Assembly: GCA_965247975.1 (NCBI GenBank)
Contig: OZ252050.1
Span: forward strand, 806,001 to 870,000
Reading direction: 5' to 3'
Length of the DNA stretch: 64,000 bases
Source: Taishania sp965247975
GTDB lineage: Bacteria > Bacteroidota > Bacteroidia > Flavobacteriales_D > Crocinitomicaceae
The stretch's first letter is position 1. Each line of letters begins with the position of its first letter. The position numbers and the translations under genes were made by a program. The notes beneath the pieces are model-generated. The model did not search any database. It worked only from the letters and a program-made list of their open reading frames with translations, and was not told the origin of the DNA. This document shows positions 9,414 through 18,759 of this stretch, piece after piece.

Positions 9414-11393
9414 ATGAAAAAATTTACTTTTCTAGCAGCTTCGCTTTTCGTTTTTGGATCGGTGAATGCTCAAATTTTTACAGATAATTTTGATTCCTAC
9501 ACGCTTGGTGCGTTAGGACCTCAATCTCCTCAATGGACTACATGGTCTGGAACAGAGGGAGGAACAGAGGATGGAATTGTATCAAGTGCACAAGCGCAAA
9601 GTGGTACTAACTCAGCTTATTTTAATTCAACAGTTGCTGCAGGAGGACCTCAAGATTGTATTCTAAGTTTTGGTCAGCAATACACAAGTGGAATTTTTAC
9701 ATTTGAGACTGGAATGTTCATTCCAACAGGAAAAGGTGCTTATTTTAATTTTCAAGCGAATACGACTCCTGGTCAAGTTTGGGCATTGAACTTTACAGCT
9801 TCAGCCGGTTCTTTCACTTTTGATGATGGAATTACTGCAAATTTACTAACAGCAAGTTACCCTGTGAATGATTGGTTCACATTGCGCATTGAAGCAAACT
9901 TGACACTTGGTGTTTGGGAAGGTTTTGTTGACGGTGTTTCTGTGGGTACATGGGCTAATGGTATTAACAATGTGGCTACAGCCGATTTTTATCCTCAAAA
10001 TGCATCTTCACAATATTACATTGATGATGTGATGTTTGATCATGAAACGTATACTTTACCAAATTTAAATGGTATTGCAAGTTCAGTAAGCTTAAACGGA
10101 AACATTGCATCGCAAACTGTTAGTCCAACTGGTGTTATGATGAATGGTGGGACAACACCAATTACCGCTTTTGAAGCAGTTTTGTCTTACAATGGAAATA
10201 ACTATACAAAAAGTGTTACTGGTGTCAACATTGCTTCTTTAGCTTCTTATACAGTTGTGTTTGATGATTTGGTTTTAGTTCCGGGTGCGAATGTTGTGAC
10301 TTTGACAATCAATAACATCAATGGAGGACCAGATGAAGACTTAACAGATAATGTGACTTCAATAAATTCAAATCCAGTTGTGCCTGCTCCAGGTAAAATG
10401 GTTGTAGGTGAAGAAGCAACGGGTACTTGGTGTCAATGGTGTCCACGAGGTGCTGTTTACATGGACAAATTCGAACAAGATTTTGAAGGCTTTTGGGCTG
10501 GAATAGCTGTTCACAATGGTGATCCAATGACTGTAACTGAGTACGATGCAGGAATCGGAACATTGATTGGTGGTTATCCAAGTGCTTTGGTAGATCGAGG
10601 TCCAGATGTAGATCCTTCGGCAATGTACAATGATTTTTATGCACGACTTCAATTAGCTCCTGTTGCTTTAATGTCAACAACTCAAACGTTTGATGCTGTA
10701 ACACGTGTATTGACAGTTGAGGTAAGCGCTGACTTCCAATCTGCTGCAACAAGCGCATACAAATTGGCTTGTGTATTAACTGAGGACAATGTTACTGGTT
10801 CAGGCGCTGGTTGGAATCAATCAAATGCCTATGCTGGTGGAAACAACGGAGTGATGGGTGGATATGAATCTTTACCTAGTTCTGTTCCTGCAGCTCAAAT
10901 GGTTTATGACCATGTGGCTCGTGCAATTGCGCCTTCTTTTGCTGGAGATGCGACAAGCTTTCCTGCAGTTGTAAATGCTGGAGAAACGCATTCAAAAACA
11001 TATACATTTACGCTTCCTGCAACTTGGGAAGTTGGCGAAATGAATGTAATCGGGATGATTATTGATCCTACAGGAAAGATTAACAATGCTTCAAAATTCT
11101 CTTTGGAGGATAATGTAGGAATCAATGATTTGGAGTCAAATGCAACTTCATTTACAATTTTCCCAAATCCTGCAACAATGCATGCAACAGTTGGTCTTGA
11201 ATTAGCGAAAGAATCAGAAATTGAAATTTCAATCATTGATTTGTCAGGTAAGGTTGTTACTTCAAGAAATTATGGAAAAATGAATGGTAATATGGCGATT
11301 GATTTGAATACTTCCTTGCTTAACGCTGGTGTGTACATGGTAAATGTTTCCATTGACAATGTTTCAAAAATTCAACGATTGGTGATCCAATAA
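9414..11393 (+). CDS. Omp28-like secreted protein with thioredoxin-type CxxC and T9SS sorting domain
   Basis: A 659-residue secreted protein. The ATG at 9414 starts a standard signal peptide (MKKFTFLAASLFVFGSVNAQ), while the upstream TTG adds only two codons. Residues 25-220 look like a concanavalin/LamG-type beta-sandwich. The middle has a CARDB/Ig-like segment. At about residue 330 the EEATGTWCQWCPRGA stretch, with Cys340 and Cys343, marks an Omp28/thioredoxin-like fold. The C-terminus (FTIFPNPATMHATV ... NVSKIQRLVIQ) is a type-A T9SS sorting signal. Whether the CxxC is redox active on the surface is unknown. A terminator follows at 11415. Confidence 0.87.
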   Translation: MKKFTFLAASLFVFGSVNAQIFTDNFDSYTLGALGPQSPQWTTWSGTEGGTEDGIVSSAQAQSGTNSAYFNSTVAAGGPQDCILSFGQQYTSGIFTFETGMFIPTGKGAYFNFQANTTPGQVWALNFTASAGSFTFDDGITANLLTASYPVNDWFTLRIEANLTLGVWEGFVDGVSVGTWANGINNVATADFYPQNASSQYYIDDVMFDHETYTLPNLNGIASSVSLNGNIASQTVSPTGVMMNGGTTPITAFEAVLSYNGNNYTKSVTGVNIASLASYTVVFDDLVLVPGANVVTLTINNINGGPDEDLTDNVTSINSNPVVPAPGKMVVGEEATGTWCQWCPRGAVYMDKFEQDFEGFWAGIAVHNGDPMTVTEYDAGIGTLIGGYPSALVDRGPDVDPSAMYNDFYARLQLAPVALMSTTQTFDAVTRVLTVEVSADFQSAATSAYKLACVLTEDNVTGSGAGWNQSNAYAGGNNGVMGGYESLPSSVPAAQMVYDHVARAIAPSFAGDATSFPAVVNAGETHSKTYTFTLPATWEVGEMNVIGMIIDPTGKINNASKFSLEDNVGINDLESNATSFTIFPNPATMHATVGLELAKESEIEISIIDLSGKVVTSRNYGKMNGNMAIDLNTSLLNAGVYMVNVSIDNVSKIQRLVIQ

Positions 11394-11414
11394 GAAATAA
11401 TTAGGTTGGTTTGA

Positions 11415-11446
11415 AAAGGTGTAGGCAATTGCTTACACCTTTTTTT
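11415..11446 (+). terminator. Rho-independent terminator after Omp28-like gene
   Basis: The arms AAGGTGTA and TACACCTT flank the inner palindrome GCAATTGC, and a run of seven T follows. This is a strong intrinsic terminator 22 bp past the stop codon. Confidence 0.85.
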
Positions 11447-11471
11447 GTGGTCATTATTTCTTTAAATTGAA

Positions 11472-11479
11472 TACTTTTG
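11472..11479 (+). promoter_or_regulatory. -7 promoter element immediately before a start codon
   Basis: TACTTTTG fits TAnnTTTG and lies only 4 bp before the ATG at 11484. If used, the transcript would be nearly leaderless. No well-spaced -33 TTG is present, so support is moderate. Confidence 0.4.
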
Positions 11480-11483
11480 TGCC

Positions 11484-12053
11484 ATGAAATGGATTGGTAA
11501 ACGTGTAAGCGTAGTTGATGACAAGTTAAAAACAACTTTGGTTATCTACCCTGAAAAAAAACCGTTGATAACTGGATTAATGGGTGCTTGGGTTGCTATG
11601 TGGCTCGCTATTGGAGCAACGGTTGTCTGGGCTTTCTTTTCTCTTGAATTATCGAACCAAGAAAAAGTAATCATTTTTGTATTCATGACCTTTTGGGCGT
11701 ATTATGCTGTTCGAGTAATTAGATCGTTCTTCTGGTTACTTTGGGGAAATGAATTTCTAAAAGTCAATGAAACAGCATTGACGATTAAAAAATCGATCAA
11801 AGGGTATGGTCGCGCGATTCCATATTACTTAGAAAACATCAAAAAGATGAATTTGGTTGTACCAGAAGAAGGATCTTTTCAAGCCATTTGGGAATCTTCG
11901 GCATGGATTAAAGGGGGTGAAAGAATCGAATTCGAATACCTCGGTAAACCAATTCGCTTTGGTCGAAAATTGGAAGAAAAGGATGCAAAACTTCTTTTCA
12001 ATTTAATCACCAAAAGAATGGAAGAACAACTAAAACGAAGAGGGGAGCGCTGA
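11484..12053 (+). CDS. Two-TM membrane protein of unknown function
   Basis: A 189-residue protein with an N-terminal basic segment, two transmembrane helices (about residues 32-54 and 60-85, including WVAMWLAIGATVVWAFF), and a cytoplasmic C-terminal region. That region reads like a small PH-type beta domain (LKVNETALTIKKSIKG) followed by a charged helix. No family name is certain. The gene lies between a terminator and a repeat-rich intergenic stretch and has no operon partners. Confidence 0.65.
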   Translation: MKWIGKRVSVVDDKLKTTLVIYPEKKPLITGLMGAWVAMWLAIGATVVWAFFSLELSNQEKVIIFVFMTFWAYYAVRVIRSFFWLLWGNEFLKVNETALTIKKSIKGYGRAIPYYLENIKKMNLVVPEEGSFQAIWESSAWIKGGERIEFEYLGKPIRFGRKLEEKDAKLLFNLITKRMEEQLKRRGER

Positions 12054-12218
12054 CTTCGAGAGCCTCAGTCAGCGTGTTTTGAGACGCTTCATCATTACTG
12101 TAATTTGATGTTTTTATTTGTTTTTGATATGCTCTAACTATTTACCGAGATTTTTTAACAGTTTACCAAGGCTCTTTTTGTTGGCTGAGGCTCTTTATGT
12201 TGGCTGAGGCTCTCGAAG
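12054..12218. repeat. Inverted repeat pair with internal direct repeats
   Basis: CTTCGAGAGCCTCAG at 12054-12068 is repeated as its exact reverse complement at 12204-12218. The right arm belongs to a tandem pair of TTGGCTGAGGCTCT words (12181 and 12200). The left arm also sits within a local hairpin, CGCTGAC/GTCAGCG (12048-12074), that includes the stop codon of the upstream gene. The repeats fill the gap between convergent genes. Their role is unknown. Confidence 0.7.
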
Positions 12219-12223
12219 CCAAC

Positions 12224-12658
12224 TCATACCTCTTTCTCCATCAAATAATGCTGCACTTGGTCAAATAAATTATACGATTTTTCAATCATCCTGTAGCCAA
12301 GATTGAGGTAAAATGGAACAGCATTTTCGCGTGCATGCAAGATCATTTTTTTTGTACCTAAACTTTTTGCTTTTTCTTCTGTGGCAAGCATAATATTCTT
12401 TCCATATCCTTTTCCTTGCGATTTATTTTCTACAGCCACAAATCGAACTTGCATCACTTCATTTTCTTGGTTGTCAAGTCGAGCAACGGCTTTCAGAATG
12501 TCATTTTCATATAGCGCAAAGTGAATTCCAGTCGCATCGCCTTCATTGCGTTCACTTCCTAATGGCTGACCTAATGGCTCACGTAAAATTCGATAACGTA
12601 AATCAAAATAGTTTTCCCATTCTAACTCAATTTTCGGTGCTCTGATAATTATTCCCAT
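12224..12658 (-). CDS. GNAT family N-acetyltransferase
   Basis: A 144-residue acetyl-CoA-dependent acyltransferase of the GNAT fold. The acetyl-CoA pyrophosphate loop is visible as NKSQGKGYGKNIM, followed by the usual alpha/beta ending HARENAVPFYLNLGYRMI. The substrate is unknown. Its start overlaps the end of the CoA-transferase gene by 10 bp, so it is the last gene of a four-gene minus-strand operon starting at 14907. Confidence 0.85.
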   Translation of the reverse strand: MGIIIRAPKIELEWENYFDLRYRILREPLGQPLGSERNEGDATGIHFALYENDILKAVARLDNQENEVMQVRFVAVENKSQGKGYGKNIMLATEEKAKSLGTKKMILHARENAVPFYLNLGYRMIEKSYNLFDQVQHYLMEKEV

Positions 12659-13722
12659 TTAAATCCAATTGAAGTTACACGTTTTGTTGCTTTACCATCT
12701 ATTATTTCTTCTCGAATCAAATTTTTGGATTTCGGATTGTCAAACACATCCTTTAAATTATTGATTTTTCCAACAGGAACAAATTGTTGATGCATCGATT
12801 CCAAGATAACGGAACTTTCAATCAAACTGATTTTTTCTTGCAGTAATTGAAACAATTCAGTTCTATTTTCAATGCGCTGTTGGTTTGATTGAAATCGGAA
12901 ATCTTTTACTAATTCTCCCACATTCAAAAATGCACACAACTTCTCAAAATGAATGTCGCTGCCAATGGCGAACGTAATCAATTGCCGATCTTTCGTTTCA
13001 AAAATTTCTCCGTAAGGTGCAATGTTTGGATGCAAACTTCCAATACGTTGGGCTATATTTCCTTCCATCAAGTAGTTGGAAGCTTGATTTGCCAAGCTGC
13101 AAATGGCAGCATCGTACAAAGAAACACTGACAGTTTTTCCTTGATTGGTTGACTGCCGATCGATAATTGCGAGCAGTAATGCTTCTTTCAAATGATGGGC
13201 AGCTAACACATCGATAAGGGCAACTGGCATTTTCACTGGTCCACTTTCTGGTGTTCCGTTCATCGACATAAAACCAGATTCTGCTTGCAAAATTAAATCA
13301 TAGGCAACGCGGTCAGAGTCTGAGCCAAAGCCAGATATTTTTCCATGAATTAATTGTGGATTTATTTTCCTCAAGTCGGAATCCACAATCTTTAATTTTT
13401 CGGCATCTCCTTTTTTGAAATTGGAAATTAAAATATCAGCTGTTTCAATCAATTTTAGAAATTTTTGGTGAGCTATCTCGTTTTTTAAGTTCAACTTGAG
13501 ATATTCCTTGCCAAAGTTCACAGAAGAAAAGTAGGCAGAAATTTGATCTTCTTTTTTCTCTGAAGCCAATTTCCAAGTCCGTGTGACATCGCCATGAATT
13601 GGATGTTCAATTTTGAGCACTTTTGCTCCAAGTTCAGCGAAAAAAGTCCCAACAGATGGACCAGCCAAAACTGTGGAGATATCAATAACTTTTAAGGATG
13701 AAAACATGCTCAAAGATAGCAA
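12649..13722 (-). CDS. CaiB/BaiF-type (class III) CoA-transferase
   Basis: The family moves CoA between carboxylic acids through an enzyme-aspartyl intermediate. Seen: the N-terminal VIDISTVLAGPSVGTFFAELGA block, the YDLILQAESGFMSMNG segment and the downstream ALIDVLAAHH, whose Asp is the likely nucleophile. At 357 residues it is slightly shorter than typical. The ATG at 13722 gives MLSLSMFSS; the internal ATG at 13707 is an equally good start and matches family N-termini better. It sits 3 bp after the dioxygenase gene and overlaps the GNAT gene. The acyl substrate is unknown. Confidence 0.85.
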   Translation of the reverse strand: MLSLSMFSSLKVIDISTVLAGPSVGTFFAELGAKVLKIEHPIHGDVTRTWKLASEKKEDQISAYFSSVNFGKEYLKLNLKNEIAHQKFLKLIETADILISNFKKGDAEKLKIVDSDLRKINPQLIHGKISGFGSDSDRVAYDLILQAESGFMSMNGTPESGPVKMPVALIDVLAAHHLKEALLLAIIDRQSTNQGKTVSVSLYDAAICSLANQASNYLMEGNIAQRIGSLHPNIAPYGEIFETKDRQLITFAIGSDIHFEKLCAFLNVGELVKDFRFQSNQQRIENRTELFQLLQEKISLIESSVILESMHQQFVPVGKINNLKDVFDNPKSKNLIREEIIDGKATKRVTSIGFKWE

Positions 13723-13725
13723 AAC

Positions 13726-14601
13726 CTATCCAAAACGATACGAAGTCATGGTCAAAGAACCTGCCACTGGAACTTCGTTGAATACTTCCATTTTTTCTTT
13801 ATCGTTTGCCAATCCTAAGGTATATAACAATGGATAATAGTGATCAGGCGTTGGAACTGCTTTTAAGATTTCTGCATGAAGTGATTGATAATTCACAAGC
13901 GCTTGAAAATCGCCATTCAAAATTTTGTCTTTGACCAAAGCATCAATCTCAGTGGCCCAATCAAATCCTACTTGTTTGTCAATATTTTGCCAATCGATCA
14001 TTCTTAAATTATGAACAATATTGCCACTTCCAATGATCAGAACGCCTTTTTGACGCAATTTTTTGAGTTCTTTCCCCAATTCAAAGTGAAAAGAAGCCGG
14101 TTTATTGTAATCAATACTGAGTTGCAAAACTGGAATGTCAGCATCGGGATACATGTGACGCACAACGGTCCAAGTGCCATGATCCAATCCCCAATCGTGG
14201 TCAAGTTCAATGGGGATTGATGTGATTAATTTTTTTGTTTCTTCCGCCAATGCTGGATCGCCTGGAGCTTTGTATTGGACATCAAATAATGCTTGTGGAA
14301 ATCCGCCAAAATCATGAATGGTTTTTGGGAAATCCATCGCAGTTACATGCGTTCCTTTAGTTAGCCAATGCGCTGAAACACAAATAACAGCTTTTGGTTT
14401 TTCAATTTCGCTCGCGAGCTTTTTCCAGTATTCTGAAAATTGATTTGATTCAATTCCGTTCATGGGAGAACCGTGTCCAACGAACAGCACGGGCATTAAA
14501 TAATCCGAAGACTTGAGTGTTTCACTCAAAGCCTTTAATCCACCTAAACTACTCATAGCAACGGTTGCTCCTAAAACAGAAATAAATCTTCTTCTTTCCA
14601 C
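13726..14601 (-). CDS. DODA/LigB-type extradiol dioxygenase, Tat-exported
   Basis: A 291-residue protein of the class III extradiol ring-cleavage family that includes YgiD and plant 4,5-DOPA dioxygenase. Candidate metal ligands are His43 (FVGHGSPMN), His78 (SAHW) and a late His in DHYYPLLY; LDHGTWTVVRHMYP supplies the conserved central histidines. The N-terminus MERRRFISVLGATVAMSSLG resembles a twin-arginine signal, which points to export of a folded metalloenzyme. It lies 3 bp from a cytochrome c lipoprotein gene and 3 bp from the CoA-transferase gene. The physiological substrate is unknown. Confidence 0.88.
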   Translation of the reverse strand: MERRRFISVLGATVAMSSLGGLKALSETLKSSDYLMPVLFVGHGSPMNGIESNQFSEYWKKLASEIEKPKAVICVSAHWLTKGTHVTAMDFPKTIHDFGGFPQALFDVQYKAPGDPALAEETKKLITSIPIELDHDWGLDHGTWTVVRHMYPDADIPVLQLSIDYNKPASFHFELGKELKKLRQKGVLIIGSGNIVHNLRMIDWQNIDKQVGFDWATEIDALVKDKILNGDFQALVNYQSLHAEILKAVPTPDHYYPLLYTLGLANDKEKMEVFNEVPVAGSLTMTSYRFG

Positions 14602-14604
14602 GAA

Positions 14605-14907
14605 TTATCGTGCTAATTCCCAATTGATGTATGCATCTATGGAAGCTTGTGTTGCATCATCAATTTTAGCCATCCCTGACATTTTAGGTAAAATAGAGTT
14701 CCATTCTTCACGCGAGTATTTTTTTACTTCTTTTGCTTTATGGCATTTTGTGCAGTCAGAACCATAAGATTTAAAACCTGATGCTACCGTTTCATTTGGA
14801 AAGTTCATTGCTTCGGGCTCAGCAACTTTATCAGCAACTTCAGCTGTCTTTGGCGAACAAGATGCCACCAAGATTCCCATTCCGAAAATGAATGTCAATT
14901 TTTTCAT
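14605..14907 (-). CDS. Small c-type cytochrome lipoprotein
   Basis: A 100-residue protein with a lipoprotein signal (lipid-attached Cys17 in ILVASCSPK) and one haem c site, CTKCH (Cys52, Cys55, His56). A Met in LPKMSGMAKID could be the distal haem ligand. It is probably a periplasm-facing monohaem electron carrier. It is the first gene of the minus-strand operon and could pass electrons to or from the exported dioxygenase-type protein next to it, which is an inference from adjacency only. Confidence 0.85.
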   Translation of the reverse strand: MKKLTFIFGMGILVASCSPKTAEVADKVAEPEAMNFPNETVASGFKSYGSDCTKCHKAKEVKKYSREEWNSILPKMSGMAKIDDATQASIDAYINWELAR

Positions 14908-15001
14908 AGTTATAATTTTGAAATAAAGTTAATAAAATAACTATTACCATGGTAAGTTTTTTCAATTTGTGAAGATTATTTTTAAATTAACGCCCCGAAA
15001 C

Positions 15002-17113
15002 ATGGAAAAAAACAACTTCGTAAAAAACGCAACGTCCCAAAGTGATCTTGCGATTCAAAATACACTCAAATTGTTGAGTGAGGGTGCAACAATTCCCTTT
15101 ATTGCGCGCTATAGAAAAGAAATGACCCAAGGATTGGATGAGGTCGAAATTGCTTCCATTCGCGATGCCGCTAAGTCTTATGACGATTTAATTGGGCGTC
15201 AAGAAACGATCTTGAAAGCAATAGAAGAGCAAGGGAAATTAACCGATGAATTGAAGCAAAAAATTGTTGATTGTTTTGATGCTAATTTGCTGGAAGATAT
15301 CTATTTACCTTACAAACAAAAACGTGAAACTAAAGGTGATAAAGCAAAGAAACAAGGTTTAGAACCGCTCGCAAAAATGATAATGGCGCAACGTGGTGGC
15401 GATCCAGAAGAAATGGCATCGCGTTTCGTGAAAGGTGACATTGAAGATGAGGATCAAGCCATTCAAGGTGCCATTTACATCATCGCAGAATGGATGAATG
15501 AAAACGTGGCAATGCGTGCAAAACTCCGTCAGTTGTTTCAACGTAAATCAGTACTTTCTTCGAAATTAGTGAAAGGGAAAGATGCAGAAGCGGAGAAATA
15601 CCGCGATTATTTTGACTTTTCTGAACCACTTTATAAATGTGCATCGCATCGGTTTTTGGCGCTGTATCGAGCTGATCGCGAGGGACTTTTAAAAATTAAA
15701 GCACAACCTAACAGCGATGAATCACATGAAATGATGTATCGTTTTTTCGTCAAAGGAATTGATGAATGTGCTAAAGTTGTTGAGAAAGCATGTGACGATG
15801 CATACAAACGCTTGCTAATGCCTTCACTTGAAAATGAGGTCATCAATGAATACAAAGAAAAGGCAGATAAAGAAGCGATTAAAATCTTCACAACCAATTT
15901 ACGTCAATTACTGCTTGCTCCGCCACTTGGTTCAAAACGCATTTTGGCAATCGATCCAGGTTTTCGGACAGGATGTAAAGTGGTTTGTATTGACGAATCA
16001 GGAGAATTATTGACGAACACTACTATTTTTCCACATCCTCCTCAAAAGGAATTGGCTGCAGCGAAATCGAAAATTGCCCAACTTGTGGAAGCATACAAGA
16101 TTGAAGCAATTGCCATTGGCGATGGAACTGCTGGTCGCGAAACAGAACATTTTATCAAACACACACAATTCAACCGCGATTTGGAAGTTTTTGTTGTGCG
16201 AGAAGATGGAGCTTCGATTTACTCTGCAAGTCCAATTGCGCGTAAAGAATTCCCAAATTTTGATGTGACCGTCCGTGGTGCAGTTTCTATCGGTAGAAGA
16301 TTGATGGATCCATTGGCGGAATTGGTAAAGATTGATCCTAAGTCAGTTGGAGTAGGACAATATCAGCACGAGGTGAATCAATCCTTGTTGAAGGATGCTT
16401 TAGATGATGTTGTTGTTTCAGCCGTTAATGCAGTTGGAGTGGATTTGAACACTGCTTCGCCTTATTTGTTGAGTTATGTTTCAGGTTTGGGTCCATCTTT
16501 GGCGGAAAATATTGTAGAGTATCGCAACGAAAATGGGGCATTTACATCACGAAGTGAATTGAAAAAAGTGAAGCGTTTAGGCGACAAAGCCTTCGAACAA
16601 GCAGCTGGATTTCTTCGCATTCGAGAAGCTAAAAATCCGTTGGATAATTCTTCGGTACATCCAGAAAGTTATGGAGCAGTTGAATCCATCGCAAAGAAAT
16701 TAAAATTAAATGTTGCTGAATTGGTTGGGAACAAAGAACAATTGAATCAACTTGCAAAAGCGGATTTTCCGGCAATTGATGGTTATACATTCGACGATAT
16801 TGTCAAAGAACTCCAAAAACCTGGGCGTGATCCACGGAAAAAAGCACAAGTCCTTGAATTTGATTCCAGCATTCGAACCATTGAAGATTTGCGCATTGGA
16901 ATGAAACTAACTGGAATTGTAACTAATGTGACGGCCTTTGGTGCTTTTGTCAACATCGGAATCAAGGAAAATGGATTGATACATAAATCGCAATTGGCTA
17001 ATGTTTATGTAGAAGATCCGGCGCAATTTATTTCCTTGCATGAACATGTTGATGTTGAAATTCTTGAAGTAGATCCACCTCGAAAACGAGTTGGATTGAA
17101 AAGAATTAGTTAA
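15002..17113 (+). CDS. tex: Tex family RNA-binding transcription accessory protein
   Basis: About 703 residues from the ATG at 15002, which begins the usual short N-terminus; an ATG at 14969 would add 11 atypical residues. The order of domains is that of Tex: an N-terminal helical region (EGATIPFIARYRKEMTQGLDE), a YqgF/RuvC-like nuclease fold (RILAIDPGFRTGCKVV), a helix-hairpin-helix region (VDLNTASPYLLSYVSGLGP) and a C-terminal S1 RNA-binding domain (GMKLTGIVTNVTAFGAFVNI). It is cytoplasmic, binds nucleic acid and is linked to transcription and translation. Confidence 0.95.
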   Translation: MEKNNFVKNATSQSDLAIQNTLKLLSEGATIPFIARYRKEMTQGLDEVEIASIRDAAKSYDDLIGRQETILKAIEEQGKLTDELKQKIVDCFDANLLEDIYLPYKQKRETKGDKAKKQGLEPLAKMIMAQRGGDPEEMASRFVKGDIEDEDQAIQGAIYIIAEWMNENVAMRAKLRQLFQRKSVLSSKLVKGKDAEAEKYRDYFDFSEPLYKCASHRFLALYRADREGLLKIKAQPNSDESHEMMYRFFVKGIDECAKVVEKACDDAYKRLLMPSLENEVINEYKEKADKEAIKIFTTNLRQLLLAPPLGSKRILAIDPGFRTGCKVVCIDESGELLTNTTIFPHPPQKELAAAKSKIAQLVEAYKIEAIAIGDGTAGRETEHFIKHTQFNRDLEVFVVREDGASIYSASPIARKEFPNFDVTVRGAVSIGRRLMDPLAELVKIDPKSVGVGQYQHEVNQSLLKDALDDVVVSAVNAVGVDLNTASPYLLSYVSGLGPSLAENIVEYRNENGAFTSRSELKKVKRLGDKAFEQAAGFLRIREAKNPLDNSSVHPESYGAVESIAKKLKLNVAELVGNKEQLNQLAKADFPAIDGYTFDDIVKELQKPGRDPRKKAQVLEFDSSIRTIEDLRIGMKLTGIVTNVTAFGAFVNIGIKENGLIHKSQLANVYVEDPAQFISLHEHVDVEILEVDPPRKRVGLKRIS

Positions 17114-17305
17114 TTCAGAATTATTAAGCAACCTCAACAAATTTTGCAGAACGTCAAAGGCACAGTTTATTACGATTAAGGCTGAATGCTTTTATTAGAC
17201 TTACTAAATAAGAATGAATTAACTTTTCGTAAGACGTACGCTGTCTTAAGTTCTAAACTTTTAAATATATTGTTTAATTTTACTCAGAGAATAGGAATTT
17301 TATTT

Positions 17306-18661
17306 ATGAAAACGATACTCATTATCAGTACTTTATTTTTTGCAGTGAATGTGTCTCTTGCTCAACTTAGCGTTATTGGAAGTACCCTTCAAACTGAATC
17401 TGGCGAACAAATTATTTTGCGTGGAGCGAATGTTGGAATAGCAGAAGACGGAAATATTGATTTATCAAATGTTCAACAGTGCAGGGCATATATTGATCAA
17501 ATTGCTTTAACTGGTGCCAATTCTTTGAGATTCACTTGGTACACGGATGGCGTAAGTTGGCGTGATGGTGGCCAATATGTTGATGGGGACCCGAATCCCG
17601 AGGCTCGCTACCATAAAGGAAATGGCGTCGTTATGCGAGGATATATGGAGAATGGAAATCTTTCGGAAATTTTTAATTATTGCGCAGATTTAAACATTAT
17701 ACCTGTTTTATCAATTCATGACTTGACGTGTGCCAATGATTGGAATTATTTTAATGACGATTTAAGCAACTGGTGGAAAAGTCCAACGGTAGTTTCATTT
17801 ATTCAAGAACATCAAGAATATTTGATCATAAATTTAGCTAATGAAATGGGGCATGTGAATTATGCCGGTGGTGGTGCATCCGAATACCAAGCTTTTACTG
17901 AAAGTTACAGCTCTCTTATTTTAGATTTAAGATTGTTAAGTGTTAAAGTGCCAATCATGATTGACGCACCAGATTGTGGACAATCTTCGTCTGAGTTAAT
18001 CCAAATGTCTGACGATCTTTTGGCTTCTGATCCTCTGGGGAGTACTATTTTTAGTTCTCATGCTTATTGGTCATCATATGCGCCAAGTCTAGCAGAAATT
18101 AATACTAAATTGGATGAAATTGAAAATTCGAACAAGTGCTTTATTTTTGGCGAAGTAGCAAATACACAGGCAGGACCACCAGATTATGCTTGTGGTGAAC
18201 TAGATATTGCACATATTTATCCAAAAGTACTAGAGGGAGCTTGTAGTAGGGACATCGGCTGGATGGCTTGGGTATGGAATCAAGATTGTGACCCTTCAAG
18301 AGAAATGTCGAATACTAGCCAATTTAATAATCTGACCGCTTGGGGAAATGAAGTGGTGAATAATGCAAATTACGGATTGAAGTCAACGCTTGGTTGTGGT
18401 GCAACTTTAGCGACATTAGCAACTAACACCATTGACGACTCAGACTTTGTCATTTATCCAAATCCAACTAATGATTTTGTTACAATCGAGAATTTGAGTG
18501 TAGGAAATGCATCCTTGGTTGTTGTTGATATGACAGGGAGAGAAATATCAAATATTACTGTTAAAGACTCCAAAGTTGAATTGGATGTGAGGAATTGGTT
18601 ACCAGGTGTTTATATTCTTAAAAATGAAGATTCCCTATTCAAAATGTTCGTGGTTCAATAA
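17306..18661 (+). CDS. Secreted GH5-type glycoside hydrolase with T9SS sorting domain
   Basis: A 451-residue secreted enzyme. The ATG at 17306 starts a signal peptide (MKTILIISTLFFAVNVSLAQ); the upstream reading frame from 17186 adds 40 unlikely residues. The catalytic domain has the glycosidase family 5 pattern: RGANVGIAEDG, the acid/base in LANEMGH (Glu180) and the nucleophile in FGEVANT (Glu283), with GWMAWVWNQDCD near the end of the barrel. The last 80 residues (FVIYPNPTNDFVTIE ... GVYILKNEDS) are a type-A T9SS signal. Endo-mannanase or cellulase activity is likely, but the subfamily is not determined. No polysaccharide-utilisation neighbours are present. Confidence 0.85.
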   Translation: MKTILIISTLFFAVNVSLAQLSVIGSTLQTESGEQIILRGANVGIAEDGNIDLSNVQQCRAYIDQIALTGANSLRFTWYTDGVSWRDGGQYVDGDPNPEARYHKGNGVVMRGYMENGNLSEIFNYCADLNIIPVLSIHDLTCANDWNYFNDDLSNWWKSPTVVSFIQEHQEYLIINLANEMGHVNYAGGGASEYQAFTESYSSLILDLRLLSVKVPIMIDAPDCGQSSSELIQMSDDLLASDPLGSTIFSSHAYWSSYAPSLAEINTKLDEIENSNKCFIFGEVANTQAGPPDYACGELDIAHIYPKVLEGACSRDIGWMAWVWNQDCDPSREMSNTSQFNNLTAWGNEVVNNANYGLKSTLGCGATLATLATNTIDDSDFVIYPNPTNDFVTIENLSVGNASLVVVDMTGREISNITVKDSKVELDVRNWLPGVYILKNEDSLFKMFVVQ

Positions 18662-18744
18662 GTTTTAGCTTTTAGGATAGAACTTAATTTCAAAGGTTTT
18701 TAGGTGTAACATTCGAAAGGAATTACGATTATCAAAATAAACCC

Positions 18745-18753
18745 TATCTTTGC
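18745..18753 (+). promoter_or_regulatory. -7 promoter element of the DEAD-box helicase gene
   Basis: TATCTTTGC is a perfect TAnnTTTG match. It lies about 200 bp upstream of the helicase ATG at 18952, which implies a long 5' leader. Confidence 0.6.
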
Positions 18754-18759
18754 GGCTCA

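Noticed and set aside
10318..10758. 146-codon minus-strand open frame
   Set aside because: It lies entirely inside the Omp28-like gene, is Leu/His/Gln-rich from reversed codons, and lacks a promoter or recognisable family.
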